Part shown: in pieces, positions 1 through 9,278 of the stretch | Position numbering within the stretch: position 1 is the stretch's first letter | How the letters are laid out: each line of letters opens with the position of its first letter | Origin: Promethearchaeota archaeon | GTDB taxonomy: Archaea; Asgardarchaeota; Lokiarchaeia; Sigyniarchaeales; SOKP01 | Length of the DNA: 43,877 bases | Assembly (NCBI GenBank): GCA_019058425.1 | Contig: JAHPYZ010000037.1 | Coordinates: forward strand, 1-43,877 | Direction: 5' to 3' | Notes under the pieces: generated by a model | Databases searched by the model: none | Seen by the model: the letters and a program-made list of their open reading frames with translations, nothing else | What the model was told of the DNA's origin: nothing | Program-made: the position numbers and the translations under genes

Positions 1-2
1 GT

Positions 3-101
3 TTTAAGAAGGATTTAAGCCTTGAAGAACAAGAAAATATCTCAAGGACAATTGAAATAATAATAGAATATTCAATGAAAAGCTCAGAAAGTACAGATTA
101 A
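3..101 (+). CDS. C-terminal tail of an unknown upstream gene (partial)
   Basis: An open frame enters from the left edge of the window in the third reading frame and ends at a TAA at 99-101, giving 33 residues that are rich in Glu, Ile, Ser and Lys and end in SSESTD. The composition fits the helical end of a real protein and the stop lies 4 bases from the convergent stop of the next gene, as is usual in a tightly packed genome. No domain can be recognised in so short a piece, and I cannot assign a function. Confidence 0.45.
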   Translation, partial: FKKDLSLEEQENISRTIEIIIEYSMKSSESTD

Positions 102-105
102 TAAT

Positions 106-675
106 TTAAAGCTTCTGCATGATTTCCATAATAATTTCAATAATCTGATGAGCTACTTTTTGGATAGTATCTGTGAGATTGAATTCAAAAAAAGGAAGGT
201 CTTCATGCTCACTCCGCTCCTCTAACGAGAATTCATCTTCTTTATACAAATTCAACTCTGAAAATCCTTCAAGACTCTCTGGGACTATTCCTATCATGAA
301 AACATTTAAATCATGTAATTTTTCAATTAATAAATCAACAACTATATGGATTGGAATGGTATGTGATGATATTGGAACAGATTCTTTAATATGTTCTCGT
401 TCAATTAAAGCGACCGTCCCAGGAGGTTTATTTAAAGTACATGTATCTAATAGAACAAGATGAGATGGTTGAAATTGTACAATATCATCAATTCTACTCA
501 TCGGATCGATACCAGCGTTAATGAATAAAAATTTTTCATTTGAATACTTCAACAACTCACTAATAATATAGGGTCCAACACCATCATCACTTAATTTTTC
601 TTCTCCAATCCCTAAAAAAACCAATTTTCGAACACTATCTAGCTTTTTTAATAGTGTAATTTGTAATTCCTTCAT
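106..675 (-). CDS. Hydrogenase maturation protease, HycI/M52 family
   Basis: A 189-residue protein with the fold signature of the nickel-dependent endopeptidases that trim the C-terminus of [NiFe] hydrogenase large subunits after the metal centre is inserted. Seen: a glycine-rich first strand LGIGEE (21-26), the metal-binding acidic pair in SDDGVGP (29-35), a second acidic site LLDTCT (75-80, Asp77) and a histidine in SSHTIP (103-108, His105). These match the Glu/Asp, Asp and His nickel ligands known in HybD. Length is normal to slightly long for the family; the C-terminal 40 residues are acidic. No hydrogenase subunit lies in this window; its target, probably a cytoplasmic F420-non-reducing or Hdr-linked enzyme, must be encoded elsewhere (inference). 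Confidence 0.85.
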   Translation of the reverse strand: MKELQITLLKKLDSVRKLVFLGIGEEKLSDDGVGPYIISELLKYSNEKFLFINAGIDPMSRIDDIVQFQPSHLVLLDTCTLNKPPGTVALIEREHIKESVPISSHTIPIHIVVDLLIEKLHDLNVFMIGIVPESLEGFSELNLYKEDEFSLEERSEHEDLPFFEFNLTDTIQKVAHQIIEIIMEIMQKL

Positions 676-834
676 TTATGTCAAGTTTTTTATTGGATAA
701 TTTAATATTATGGGTCTTTTTTTGTGTATGATATTGAAACGACTTATACAATTTAAGAAAAACTAATATACTTGTAGATTAATATTTTAATATTTAAAGA
801 ATATTTAGTAAAACTTCTTCTGAGATGACGAAAT

Positions 835-3072
835 TTGGATAGAATAAATAATGGTGATATCTTTTCAAATAAAGAATTCCAAAAGATAATAAATAATCTA
901 GATATCGTTTATTTCAGAGGAGAATTAAAAGGTAAATTATTGTTTCATAATTCTTCTCTAAATAGAATTCTTGGAATAGATAAGTCAATTGATTTAACTG
1001 GATCTCCAGCATCTCAGTTTTTCTCTGATACTAAAGCACAGAGTAAATACTATAAAGAATTAGAGAAAAATGGATATGTTAAAGACTTCCCTGTGAGAAT
1101 TACTAAACATGACGGTTCTACAATTTATTTGCAGATTGACTCACATCTAATTCGAGAAAGAGATGGAAAGACGTTGCTGGTAGAAGGAACCGCAATGGAT
1201 ATTACTGAGAAATATTTACTTGAACAAAATTTAATGGAAGCAGAGAGAAAATTCAAATTAATAACTGACAACACAAAAGATTTAATTGCAATTCTGAATC
1301 AGAATTTTGTACATGAATTCATTAATAAGAATGCTTATTTAAATGAACTAGGATATACCGAGGATGAGGTCCTTAAAAAACGACCAAGAGATTTTGCTCA
1401 TCCAGATGATCTTAAATTTATCTCTAAGGCTACTAAAAAAGGAATGCTCGAAGGAGAAATGCTAGATGAATATAGAATTAGACATAAGAATGGACACTAC
1501 ATTTGGGTAGAGACAAAAGGTACTTTCTTGAAAGAGAATAGTATACCTAAAGGAGCTATATTTATTTCAAGAAATATTACAGAGAAGAAAGAAGCTGAAC
1601 AGAGGTTAAAAGAATCAGAAGAAAAATATAGAAATTTAGTTGAAGATGCACAAGAGGGAGTATGGGCTTTAGACGAGAATGAAAACACAATTTTTGTTAA
1701 TCCAAGAATATGTGAGATGCTTGGTTATAATAGATATGAAATGATTGGTAAAAATCTCCATTCTTTCATTCCTGATTCAATGGAAACATTGATAGAAGGA
1801 AATCGTAATAAAAGAGAAAAGGGTATTAAAGAGACTTATGAGGTTCAGTTAGTGAAAAAAGACGGATCATTGATGTATTCTGAAGTGAGAGCAGCTCCAA
1901 TTATGAATGAAGATCACCAATATAAAGGTTCTTTTGCATACATAACCGATATTACTAGTAGAAAAATAGCAGAACAACTATTAAAAGAATCTGAAGATAA
2001 ATATCGTACTTTATTTGAATCTAGCACCGATGGGATTTATTCAACAGATATGGAAGGTAAATTTATCGAAGTTAATGAGGCTTTTCTTAAAATGCTTCGA
2101 TATTCAAAGAATGAACTATTAGCAAAGAATAACCGCCAAATTACGCCATCGAATTGGCATGAGAAAGAGGATGAAGTCACATTCACTCAATTATCAGAAG
2201 ATGAAAGTAAAATTTATGAAAAGGAACTTATTAGAAAAGATGGTTCAATTATTCCAATTAGTGTTAGGTTCTGGATTATACATGATGATCAAGGTGATCC
2301 TTATAGAATATGGGCAATAGTACGAGATATAACGGAAACAAAACAAATGGAACAAAAGCAAAAAGAATTAAACACGATAAAGTCTGAATTTTTGCGTAGA
2401 GCTTCTCATGAATTAAAAACTCCATTAATTTCAATCAAAGGTTTTGCAGATCTAATATTAACAATGTACTCAGAAGAGTTAAGTCCTAAGATTATTAAAA
2501 ATTTAGAAGAAATTGATAAAGGTTGTGAACGATTGCAAGCAATAATTAATAACCTTTTACACACTTCCAAATTGGAATCCCCAGATCTGAAACCTAAACT
2601 CGAAAGAGAAGATTTATCTTTTTTAATTAATTTCTGTTTAGAAGAATTACATCCTTTATCCGCGAAAAGGAGTCATTCAATAAATACGGAAATTCACGAT
2701 TCAATAATTACTAAATTTGAAAAAGAAGAAATTCATGATGTGATTTCAAACTTACTAACAAATGCTATTAAATACTCACCCCCAGGTAAATGGATAGAGA
2801 TAAGAACAGAGTTAACTAAAAATTTTGTAATTGTATCAATTAAGGATAATGGGATAGGTTTCACTGAAGAAGAAAAAGAGAAAATCTTTCAACAATTTGG
2901 TAAAATTGAACGTTATGGCCAAGGTCTTGACTTAGGAATCGACGGAACAGGTTTGGGGTTATATATCTCAAAAAAAATTGTAGAATCCCATGGGGGGAAA
3001 ATTTGGATGGAATCTGAAGGTAGGAATAAAGGGAGTACATTTTATTTCTCACTCCCCCTTTTAAATGATTAA
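835..3072 (+). CDS. Multi-PAS sensor histidine kinase
   Basis: A 745-residue soluble kinase with no membrane helix, so it should sense an internal signal. Four PAS domains follow one another (about 15-130, 140-255, 265-380, 390-510), each closing with a PAC-type D-I-T-E/S-x-K motif. Then come a HisKA domain with the phospho-acceptor in SHELKTP (His525) and an HATPase_c domain with N box (NLLTNAIKY), G1 (DNGIGF), F box and G2 (GTGLGLYIS). The start is TTG at 835, supported by a GAGATGA ribosome site seven bases before it; the ATG at 825 is followed at once by an in-frame stop. No response regulator is adjacent, so the partner is unknown. The second-order signal (haem, flavin, redox) cannot be read from the PAS sequences. 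Confidence 0.93.
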   Translation: MDRINNGDIFSNKEFQKIINNLDIVYFRGELKGKLLFHNSSLNRILGIDKSIDLTGSPASQFFSDTKAQSKYYKELEKNGYVKDFPVRITKHDGSTIYLQIDSHLIRERDGKTLLVEGTAMDITEKYLLEQNLMEAERKFKLITDNTKDLIAILNQNFVHEFINKNAYLNELGYTEDEVLKKRPRDFAHPDDLKFISKATKKGMLEGEMLDEYRIRHKNGHYIWVETKGTFLKENSIPKGAIFISRNITEKKEAEQRLKESEEKYRNLVEDAQEGVWALDENENTIFVNPRICEMLGYNRYEMIGKNLHSFIPDSMETLIEGNRNKREKGIKETYEVQLVKKDGSLMYSEVRAAPIMNEDHQYKGSFAYITDITSRKIAEQLLKESEDKYRTLFESSTDGIYSTDMEGKFIEVNEAFLKMLRYSKNELLAKNNRQITPSNWHEKEDEVTFTQLSEDESKIYEKELIRKDGSIIPISVRFWIIHDDQGDPYRIWAIVRDITETKQMEQKQKELNTIKSEFLRRASHELKTPLISIKGFADLILTMYSEELSPKIIKNLEEIDKGCERLQAIINNLLHTSKLESPDLKPKLEREDLSFLINFCLEELHPLSAKRSHSINTEIHDSIITKFEKEEIHDVISNLLTNAIKYSPPGKWIEIRTELTKNFVIVSIKDNGIGFTEEEKEKIFQQFGKIERYGQGLDLGIDGTGLGLYISKKIVESHGGKIWMESEGRNKGSTFYFSLPLLND

Positions 3073-3206
3073 TTTTTAACATTGTTCACTAAATAGTTTA
3101 GAAATCATTTTTATTATATTCATTATTTTTAAATTAATAAAAAGTATAATTGAGAAAAGTAGAGGGATAAATTCATTAATTATAATTTATTCATAATATA
3201 TGTTAT

Positions 3207-3827
3207 ATGACAGAAGATTTACCCGAAAAAACTGAGAAAGTTCAATTAGAGGGAATAATTGAAGAAGATAAAGTAATTATTACTGATAAAAAGGGTATTG
3301 AAGAATTTTATCGCACATCTTATATTGGGACTATTGAAAAAAATAGTAATGGTCAAGAAATTTTATCAATTGGTCCTATTGAAGCCCTACTTCTATGCGA
3401 AAGAAGTAGAATTTTATTGTGGGAAAGTAACGATAAAAATAAGATGTTGTATGACTTTGAAAATATCCTTACATATTTTACTCAATTTGATGAAAGATTA
3501 TGGCATAAGTATATAATTTACAGCGATCTAAGAAAAAGGGGTTATATTGTACGAGCAGGTTATGGAAATGGAATTGATTTTCGAGTTTATAAGCGTGGTG
3601 CTGATTTTGAAAAGGACTCAGCAAAGTTCTTAATATTTCCAGTATTTGAAGGGGATCCAATTGAGTTGAGAGACTTGGACAAGATGTCCAGAGTTGCTAT
3701 GAGCTCTCGGAAAGATTTGATTGTTGCCACAGTTGACCGTTTATCAAAACCTATTTATTATAGTGTAAGAAAGTTCCAAATTTTAAATAAGGAAGAGGAA
3801 GACAGGGAAGAGAGAAAGGATGGATAA
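3207..3827 (+). CDS. endA: tRNA-splicing endonuclease, EndA family, catalytic His replaced
   Basis: A 206-residue protein of the archaeal enzyme family that cuts introns out of pre-tRNA at bulge-helix-bulge sites. The second half carries the conserved nuclease domain: YSDLRKRGYIVRAG (105-118), DFRVYKRGADF (124-134) and RVAMSSRKDLIVATVD (162-177). Known active-site residues are Tyr, His and Lys. Tyr128 and Lys169 are present, but the His position, from the family pattern K-E-H-S-x-Y-L-V, reads K-D-S-A-K-F-L-I here, so Ser138 stands in its place. It may be a structural subunit paired with a catalytic one encoded elsewhere, or a divergent enzyme. The N-terminal about 55 residues are a family-type beta-rich domain. 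Its last 8 bases overlap the start of the next gene, so both are probably translated together. Confidence 0.85.
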   Translation: MTEDLPEKTEKVQLEGIIEEDKVIITDKKGIEEFYRTSYIGTIEKNSNGQEILSIGPIEALLLCERSRILLWESNDKNKMLYDFENILTYFTQFDERLWHKYIIYSDLRKRGYIVRAGYGNGIDFRVYKRGADFEKDSAKFLIFPVFEGDPIELRDLDKMSRVAMSSRKDLIVATVDRLSKPIYYSVRKFQILNKEEEDREERKDG

Positions 3828-5457
3828 ATTTGTTTGTGATACATCTGTGATCTTTAACGGACAGATTCTTACTCTTATAGAGGATGGAGAGTTAGGAGAA
3901 AAACCAGAAATTTTTATTTCTAATATTGTTGTTGCTGAAGTAGAGTATCGAACGAATGTTCACAAAGAAATTGGATATTTTGGCTTAAGAGTTCTCAAAG
4001 AATTAAGAAATCTACATGATAAAGGTGAAATATCATTACATATTGTAGGTAAACGTCCTTCTAGAGAAGAAATTAAAATGGCACCAGGAGGAGAATTGGA
4101 TGCTTTAATTCGAGAGTATGCGAAAGAGAATAATGCGATTTTAATAACAGCAGATAGAATTCAAGGAGATGTTGGAGAATTTGAAGGATTAGAAGTACTT
4201 TTTGCATGGGAAAAAAAATCAAAGGAGGAACTCTTACCTATCTCATTGAAGATATTAGAATATTTTGATGATGAAACAATGAGTGTCCATCTTAAACAAA
4301 ACATACCCCCTTACGCTAAAAAAGGTTCTCCCGGAAATTGGCGATTACTAAAAATCAATAATGAACCAATATCAAATAAGTTAATAGAAGATATAGCAAT
4401 GGAGATTGCTGAAGTGACTCGAGAAGATCAGCATTCATTTATCGAGATTGAAAAAGAAGGTGCTGTTGTGGCTCAAATGAGGGAATTTAGAATAGTAATC
4501 ACTCGTCCTCCTTTTTCAAAGGATATAGAAATTACTGCAGTACGACCTCTAGTAAGTTTGGAACTATCTGATTATTCCATTGATAGCAGACTACAGAATA
4601 GATTGGAAAAAGCGGAAGGAATTCTTGTAGCAGGCTCACCAGGAGCAGGAAAATCAACATTTTCGGCAGCGTTAGCAAATTACTATTTAAGACAAGAAAA
4701 AGTAGTAAAAACACTTGAAAGTGTTAGAGATTTACAAGTGGAACCAGAAATAACTCAATATACTAAATTAGAAGGCAATCTTGAGAATTCTGCTGATATT
4801 CTATTATTAGTGAGACCAGATTTTACCATTTTCGATGAAGTTAGAACCACTAAAGATTTCCAAATTTATTCAGATTTTCGCTTATCTGGAGTAGGGATGG
4901 TTGGTGTAGTTCATTCAGCTTCAGCAATAGATGCAATTCAAAGATTTATCGGTCGAATAGAGCTTGGAATGCTTTCATCTATTATTGACACTATAATTTT
5001 CATCGAAGGCGGAGATATTTCAACAGTTTTTGTATTAAAGATGACTGTTAAAGTTCCTTATGGTTTCAGAGATAAAGATCTAGCTAGACCTGTGGTAGAG
5101 GTAAGAAATTTTGGGAATGATCGGCTAGAGTTCGAGATTTACAATTTTGGAAACGATGTTGTCGTAAATCCTATTAGCTCAAAATATCCTTCAAGAGGAA
5201 GAGGAATTCCCTCAAGTCGAATGAAAAAAGATAATAGAATTGATTTGGATATAGCGGTAAAAAAGCAAAAAATATTCATTAGAGCTAATCCAGAATATGC
5301 GAGCCAAAATATTATAATTTATTCTGATAATCAACAGATTTTTACGGGTTCTCTAAGCCGAAATGCTGATATTTCTCTTTCTTTATCAAACAAAGAGGCA
5401 AAAAGGATATTAAAAGAATTCAATAATCATAGAGAAATTTATGCACTAACAAAATAA
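3820..5457 (+). CDS. PIN-domain and KH-domain ATPase (PilT/VirB11-like fold, COG1855 type)
   Basis: A 545-residue archaeal fusion protein. Residues 1-130 form a PIN nuclease-like domain with acidic positions Asp7, the Glu in VVAEVEY and Asp in ITADRIQGD. Residues 230-420 form an RecA/VirB11-type ATPase with Walker A GSPGAGKST (272-280, Lys278) and Walker B TIFDE (Asp339-Glu340). The C-terminal 100 residues have basic KH-like character for RNA binding. Related proteins occur across archaea; their RNA-processing role is assumed from domain content, not proven. The ATG overlaps the endA stop by 8 bases, which suggests a two-gene unit for RNA cleavage. Soluble; no membrane segment. Confidence 0.85.
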   Translation: MDKFVCDTSVIFNGQILTLIEDGELGEKPEIFISNIVVAEVEYRTNVHKEIGYFGLRVLKELRNLHDKGEISLHIVGKRPSREEIKMAPGGELDALIREYAKENNAILITADRIQGDVGEFEGLEVLFAWEKKSKEELLPISLKILEYFDDETMSVHLKQNIPPYAKKGSPGNWRLLKINNEPISNKLIEDIAMEIAEVTREDQHSFIEIEKEGAVVAQMREFRIVITRPPFSKDIEITAVRPLVSLELSDYSIDSRLQNRLEKAEGILVAGSPGAGKSTFSAALANYYLRQEKVVKTLESVRDLQVEPEITQYTKLEGNLENSADILLLVRPDFTIFDEVRTTKDFQIYSDFRLSGVGMVGVVHSASAIDAIQRFIGRIELGMLSSIIDTIIFIEGGDISTVFVLKMTVKVPYGFRDKDLARPVVEVRNFGNDRLEFEIYNFGNDVVVNPISSKYPSRGRGIPSSRMKKDNRIDLDIAVKKQKIFIRANPEYASQNIIIYSDNQQIFTGSLSRNADISLSLSNKEAKRILKEFNNHREIYALTK

Positions 5458-5473
5458 TTCTATTTTAATGAAA

Positions 5474-6295
5474 TTAGAATTCAATCATCCCTGACTTCTT
5501 TAATAATATTAAACTATCTAAAGTCCATACAGGTCTCCACCAAGGCAAATCTTGATAAACTATTTTAAGACCACCATCGTCTTGAAGACCATTAAAAAAA
5601 ATATCTACTTCATTTTCGATAATTTTTCTATCTAAGTTATTAAGGGCGTGGTACCAATGTCGACCAAATAATAGATAATGGTCTTTATTATTCTCAAGAA
5701 TACTAGGGATTTGAGTGATAACTTCTTTTAGCATCTTTTTTTCCTCCTTAGTTTCCCCTAAGTATTTTAGATACATAAAATAGGGATAATTGTATAAGGC
5801 AAAATCTTCTGGTAAAGAGTAGTTTGTAAAAAAATCCTTCACTTTCTTAAAAAAAACATTATCTTGCATCCCCCACTTTTTAATAAAACCTGATAGAGCA
5901 AATATTCTTAGATCATCAGGACGATCCCACCATTTTTGAAATGGATAATTATACATATTCTTTGGAGGATGTTGAATATACCCTTCATCATTTTGTTCTT
6001 TAATAATCCAGTTAAATAATTGTTCCACCATTTCATTATCCGTATCATCAAGGAGATCAAAATAGTACATTGCTGTTTCAGCCCCAATAGCACTACTGAC
6101 TGGACATAATAGATCTGGTTCAATTCCATTACCAAACCCCCCATCTAGATTCTGATATGCCATTAAAGTCTTAATAACCGCATCCTTACTTCCATTTTCA
6201 AAAAAAAATGAAAATAATTTTCTTTCAAGCAGCCGTCCATTTTTAAAAATAAATTCTTTTATCTTTTTAAACTGATTTTCATCAATACTTCTCAT
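5474..6295 (-). CDS. Cytoplasmic alpha/alpha-toroid protein (prenyltransferase/squalene-cyclase-like fold)
   Basis: A 273-residue protein of repeated helices with the QW-type turns seen in terpenoid cyclases and protein prenyltransferases: YQNLDGGFGNGIEPD near residues 47-61, and weaker copies at NDEGYIQ and LQDDGGLKI. It lacks the DxDD motif of squalene-hopene cyclases and an obvious prenyltransferase zinc site, so the enzyme activity is unknown. There is no signal peptide. Similar stand-alone toroid proteins are common in soil bacteria and in Asgard genomes, where function is also unassigned. It is convergent with the PIN ATPase gene (16-base gap) and 52 bases downstream of the sirtuin gene on the same strand. 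A secreted toroid protein at 29127-30224 shares the fold type only. Confidence 0.65.
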   Translation of the reverse strand: MRSIDENQFKKIKEFIFKNGRLLERKLFSFFFENGSKDAVIKTLMAYQNLDGGFGNGIEPDLLCPVSSAIGAETAMYYFDLLDDTDNEMVEQLFNWIIKEQNDEGYIQHPPKNMYNYPFQKWWDRPDDLRIFALSGFIKKWGMQDNVFFKKVKDFFTNYSLPEDFALYNYPYFMYLKYLGETKEEKKMLKEVITQIPSILENNKDHYLLFGRHWYHALNNLDRKIIENEVDIFFNGLQDDGGLKIVYQDLPWWRPVWTLDSLILLKKSGMIEF

Positions 6296-6347
6296 AAAAA
6301 AGACCTTATTATGCTAAATAAAAAAATTATAACAGAGTAATGAATGA

Positions 6348-7112
6348 TTAATTTTTATTAACAATTTTTTTTACCTTTTCCATTATTGGAGGGAGTACAT
6401 CTTCAATTAAATTATCAAATCTAATATCTGCTATATCATCATAAGGAGTTTCACCTTTATTCAATAAGATTAATTTACCACCATATTGTTTTGCATAACC
6501 AGGCATATTAGCTGCAGGTGTAACTACTAAAGACGATCCAATTACAAAAAACACATCAGAATTTTGAGAACGCAATACTGATTCTTCAAGTTCATCATAA
6601 GGTAATGGATCGCCAAAATTTACGATACTTGAAATAATTCTTCCTTCACAGAATGGACATGTTGGTTGATCATCTCTAAAAGGGTGAGTTCTATATCCAG
6701 GTCCCCACCTGCTTTTGTCCCACCCAGCTTCTTCGAATAACATCTTTTTATTACATGACAGGCACTTCATGAAATACATATTTCCATGGAGCTCGGCTAG
6801 AATATCAAAAGGGATCCCTGATTTGGCATGTAATCCATCTACATTCTGAGAAATTAAATAGTTTAACTTACCCATTTCCATGAGTTCTAATATAGCATAA
6901 TGGTTAGGATTTGGTTGTACTTGATCCCAAGGAGGGCTTTTTGGAGGAGGAAGACCTTTATCACGGCGCGTCCAAACACCATCTGGTCCTCTGTAATCAG
7001 GTAATCCGCTCCCAGTGGAGATTCCTGCACCTGTAAAGATTACCAATCGTTCTGATTCAGCTATCCATTTTGCTGCTAAATCAATTTTTTCTTCTAAATC
7101 CATAAAAAACAT
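6348..7112 (-). CDS. Sir2-family NAD-dependent protein deacylase, SIRT6/7-like
   Basis: A 254-residue sirtuin, which removes acetyl or longer acyl groups from lysines using NAD. Seen: NAD-binding FTGAGIST (26-33), QNVDGLH (89-95), catalytic His109 in ELHGNM, and a zinc site of Cys117, Cys120, Cys152 and Cys155. The stretch PDYRGPDGVWTRRDKGLPPP (38-57) is the signature of the eukaryotic SIRT6/SIRT7 class and differs from the DFRSP..LW pattern of usual prokaryotic class II/III/U sirtuins; the later ELHGNMYFMKC also fits SIRT6. Substrates are unknown; chromatin protein Alba or metabolic enzymes are guesses. An alternative start lies at the Met four codons in. Confidence 0.93.
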   Translation of the reverse strand: MFFMDLEEKIDLAAKWIAESERLVIFTGAGISTGSGLPDYRGPDGVWTRRDKGLPPPKSPPWDQVQPNPNHYAILELMEMGKLNYLISQNVDGLHAKSGIPFDILAELHGNMYFMKCLSCNKKMLFEEAGWDKSRWGPGYRTHPFRDDQPTCPFCEGRIISSIVNFGDPLPYDELEESVLRSQNSDVFFVIGSSLVVTPAANMPGYAKQYGGKLILLNKGETPYDDIADIRFDNLIEDVLPPIMEKVKKIVNKN

Positions 7113-7147
7113 AAAAAATATAGACTTTAAAAAGATTTTTGTAATAC

Positions 7148-8413
7148 TTATTCGATATTACTTAAATTGACCCCTTTAGTTTCCTTTAAGAACAAGAAGA
7201 CCATTATAAAAACTGCAATAAAAAGTAAACTAAAGATCAAAAAAGACACTGCTAATCCTTGACTGAAAGTAATTATACTACTTAATATCAGTCCGACTGT
7301 AATCCCCACTGAACTTGTTAAAGTTTTTAATCCCGCGCCAGTCCCTCTAGTTTGAGTAGGGATTATCTCTAAAGCTATAATACTTATTAAAATCCTTAAG
7401 CCCCAATATGACAAATTAGCTAAACCCGCTCCAATCATCACCATTGTTAAAGCTCCTTCAGATAGATTAACTCCAAGGACAATAATTAAAATAGAAAGAG
7501 GAAACATAATTGAGAAAATATAACATAATGGTTTTCTTCCAATTTTATCAGCAGTAACCCCTGTTATAAAGTAACCTATTATTGAAGCAATTCCCATTAT
7601 CCATACTATATTATCGACATCATCTGATGTAAAACTATTAGATAAAAAGTCTTCTCCAACTAGAATAAATATATTATTTAATCCCACAATCAAACTAATA
7701 ATTAAAATTATTAGAAATTCTTTTCTTCTACCAGATTTAAATATTATCTGTATATTTTCTTTGAAATTATTTTTTCTATCAATTAATAAAGACTCATCTT
7801 TTTTTATTTCCAAGTATTTTGAGGTTTCTTTAAAAGTAAAGAAGATTATAAAGCTTAAGGGAATTCCTAAGAAGATCGAAAAATATGTCATAACCCTCCA
7901 ATTAATTAGAGAAGCAATATCATGAAATACAGGAATCAATAACGCCCCAACTACGCCTCCAATAAGAACAAAGTTAGTATAAAAGGCTCTTTTATCGGAA
8001 GGGCTCTCTTCATTAATATATATTACCCAAATATCAGAGTTAAAGAAGAAGTATAATAAAAACAGAAATATTGTATAAGTAATTATGTTAGTTGAGAAAT
8101 TAATGAGTAAGGAGGAAATTCCCATACCAAAAACTGTAAATACTAGAAGAAATTTCCTTCCTATTCTATCAGCAAAATACTGATTCAAAAATACAAAATA
8201 CATTCCCAATGTTCCAATCGCAACAAAAATTTGAAATAATGAAATTGCAGCATCTCCAGATAAGTGGGGAAAAAATTCTGCAGAAATATCAGAGACTACA
8301 ACATTAAGATTATTCGTTGTGTAAGTATCAAGTATTTCAACAAAAATTAGGATGAATATCATATACCTAAAGTATGGCAAAAACTTTCGTTGTCCTTTTT
8401 CATTATCTTTCAT
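7148..8413 (-). CDS. Major facilitator superfamily transporter
   Basis: A 421-residue protein of twelve hydrophobic segments in two halves. The loop motif typical of the superfamily appears twice, as ADRIGRKFLL after the second helix and TADKIGRKPLCY after the eighth, the repeat pattern of sugar and organic-acid porters. A polar loop of about 30 residues between helices 6 and 7 joins the halves. The substrate cannot be inferred; the second-half motif resembles sugar/metabolite:H+ symporters more than drug exporters. It is transcribed in the same direction as the PHP and sirtuin genes, but gaps of 35-75 bases do not prove an operon. Confidence 0.88.
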   Translation of the reverse strand: MKDNEKGQRKFLPYFRYMIFILIFVEILDTYTTNNLNVVVSDISAEFFPHLSGDAAISLFQIFVAIGTLGMYFVFLNQYFADRIGRKFLLVFTVFGMGISSLLINFSTNIITYTIFLFLLYFFFNSDIWVIYINEESPSDKRAFYTNFVLIGGVVGALLIPVFHDIASLINWRVMTYFSIFLGIPLSFIIFFTFKETSKYLEIKKDESLLIDRKNNFKENIQIIFKSGRRKEFLIILIISLIVGLNNIFILVGEDFLSNSFTSDDVDNIVWIMGIASIIGYFITGVTADKIGRKPLCYIFSIMFPLSILIIVLGVNLSEGALTMVMIGAGLANLSYWGLRILISIIALEIIPTQTRGTGAGLKTLTSSVGITVGLILSSIITFSQGLAVSFLIFSLLFIAVFIMVFLFLKETKGVNLSNIE

Positions 8414-8486
8414 GTTTATATATTTCTACTGTGAAGCATTAAAATCTTTTTATTTTGATACTAAAAATAGGAGTATTTTAAGTATT

Positions 8487-9233
8487 TTATTTTAGAGGAA
8501 AAAACGATTGTCTTCTCTTGATCTCTAAAAACTTTATAAGGATTTCGAAATTTCTTTCTAGGTTATAATATTTTATCATTTCAAGAGGCTCATCGGAATC
8601 GTTAAGATTTGCTAAGCTATGTGAATCGCATCCGATTGCAACAGGAATTTCATATTCTTTAAGCTTATCAAAAAATTGTTTATATCGGGTAGAATAAAAA
8701 GAGGGGTAGCTTGAGTTAAATTCAAAATAGATGTTATATTTTTTGAGGAAAATCATTAAATTATCAAGATTTCCCATAATGAAATAAGATGGATCAAAAT
8801 GGGCTAATCCCAAAATAGGAATATTATCTAACTCTGACAGCTTCCAATAATTAATTAAATTTTCAATAAAAGCAATTGATTCAGGGCTTTGTAGATACTC
8901 AAACAAAATCAAATCAAATTTATCGATTTGAAGATATTTTTTTATAAATCCCTCAGAACTATCAAGATCTACTTCTAAACCTTTTAAAAGAGTTAATTGA
9001 GAATTGAGTACTGATAGATACTCCTGGTAACTTGAAATTTCTTCTAGGTAAGTTGATATGACATCAAGATTCTTCAGAGTAGATACCCATGCTTTCCAAG
9101 AATTAGTAAAATGATCTGTTATAGCAATGTAATTAAATTCTAATTTAATTGCTTTTTCTACTATTCGTTTGATTGATTGTTTTCCATCAGAATAGTTTGA
9201 ATGAATATGGAGATTTATTTTTGGAAAAAGCAT
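8487..9233 (-). CDS. PHP-domain phosphoesterase
   Basis: A 248-residue member of the PHP family of metal-dependent phosphoesterases, such as histidinol phosphatase and the YcdX type. Metal ligands are visible in order: N-x-H-I-H-S-N-Y-S-D (His7, His9, Asp15), ITDHF (about 39-43), a middle Glu region GLEVD, LAHFDP, and the closing GCDSHS near residue 200. The family trims phosphate esters or acts on nucleotides; the exact substrate is unknown. No other histidine biosynthesis gene is near, so a role as HisK is not supported by context. The gene sits 45 bases before the permease end. Confidence 0.8.
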   Translation of the reverse strand: MLFPKINLHIHSNYSDGKQSIKRIVEKAIKLEFNYIAITDHFTNSWKAWVSTLKNLDVISTYLEEISSYQEYLSVLNSQLTLLKGLEVDLDSSEGFIKKYLQIDKFDLILFEYLQSPESIAFIENLINYWKLSELDNIPILGLAHFDPSYFIMGNLDNLMIFLKKYNIYFEFNSSYPSFYSTRYKQFFDKLKEYEIPVAIGCDSHSLANLNDSDEPLEMIKYYNLERNFEILIKFLEIKRRQSFFPLK

Positions 9234-9278
9234 TTTCTAAATTGACATCTTCTATTATAAAAGGAACAATAAAATCTT

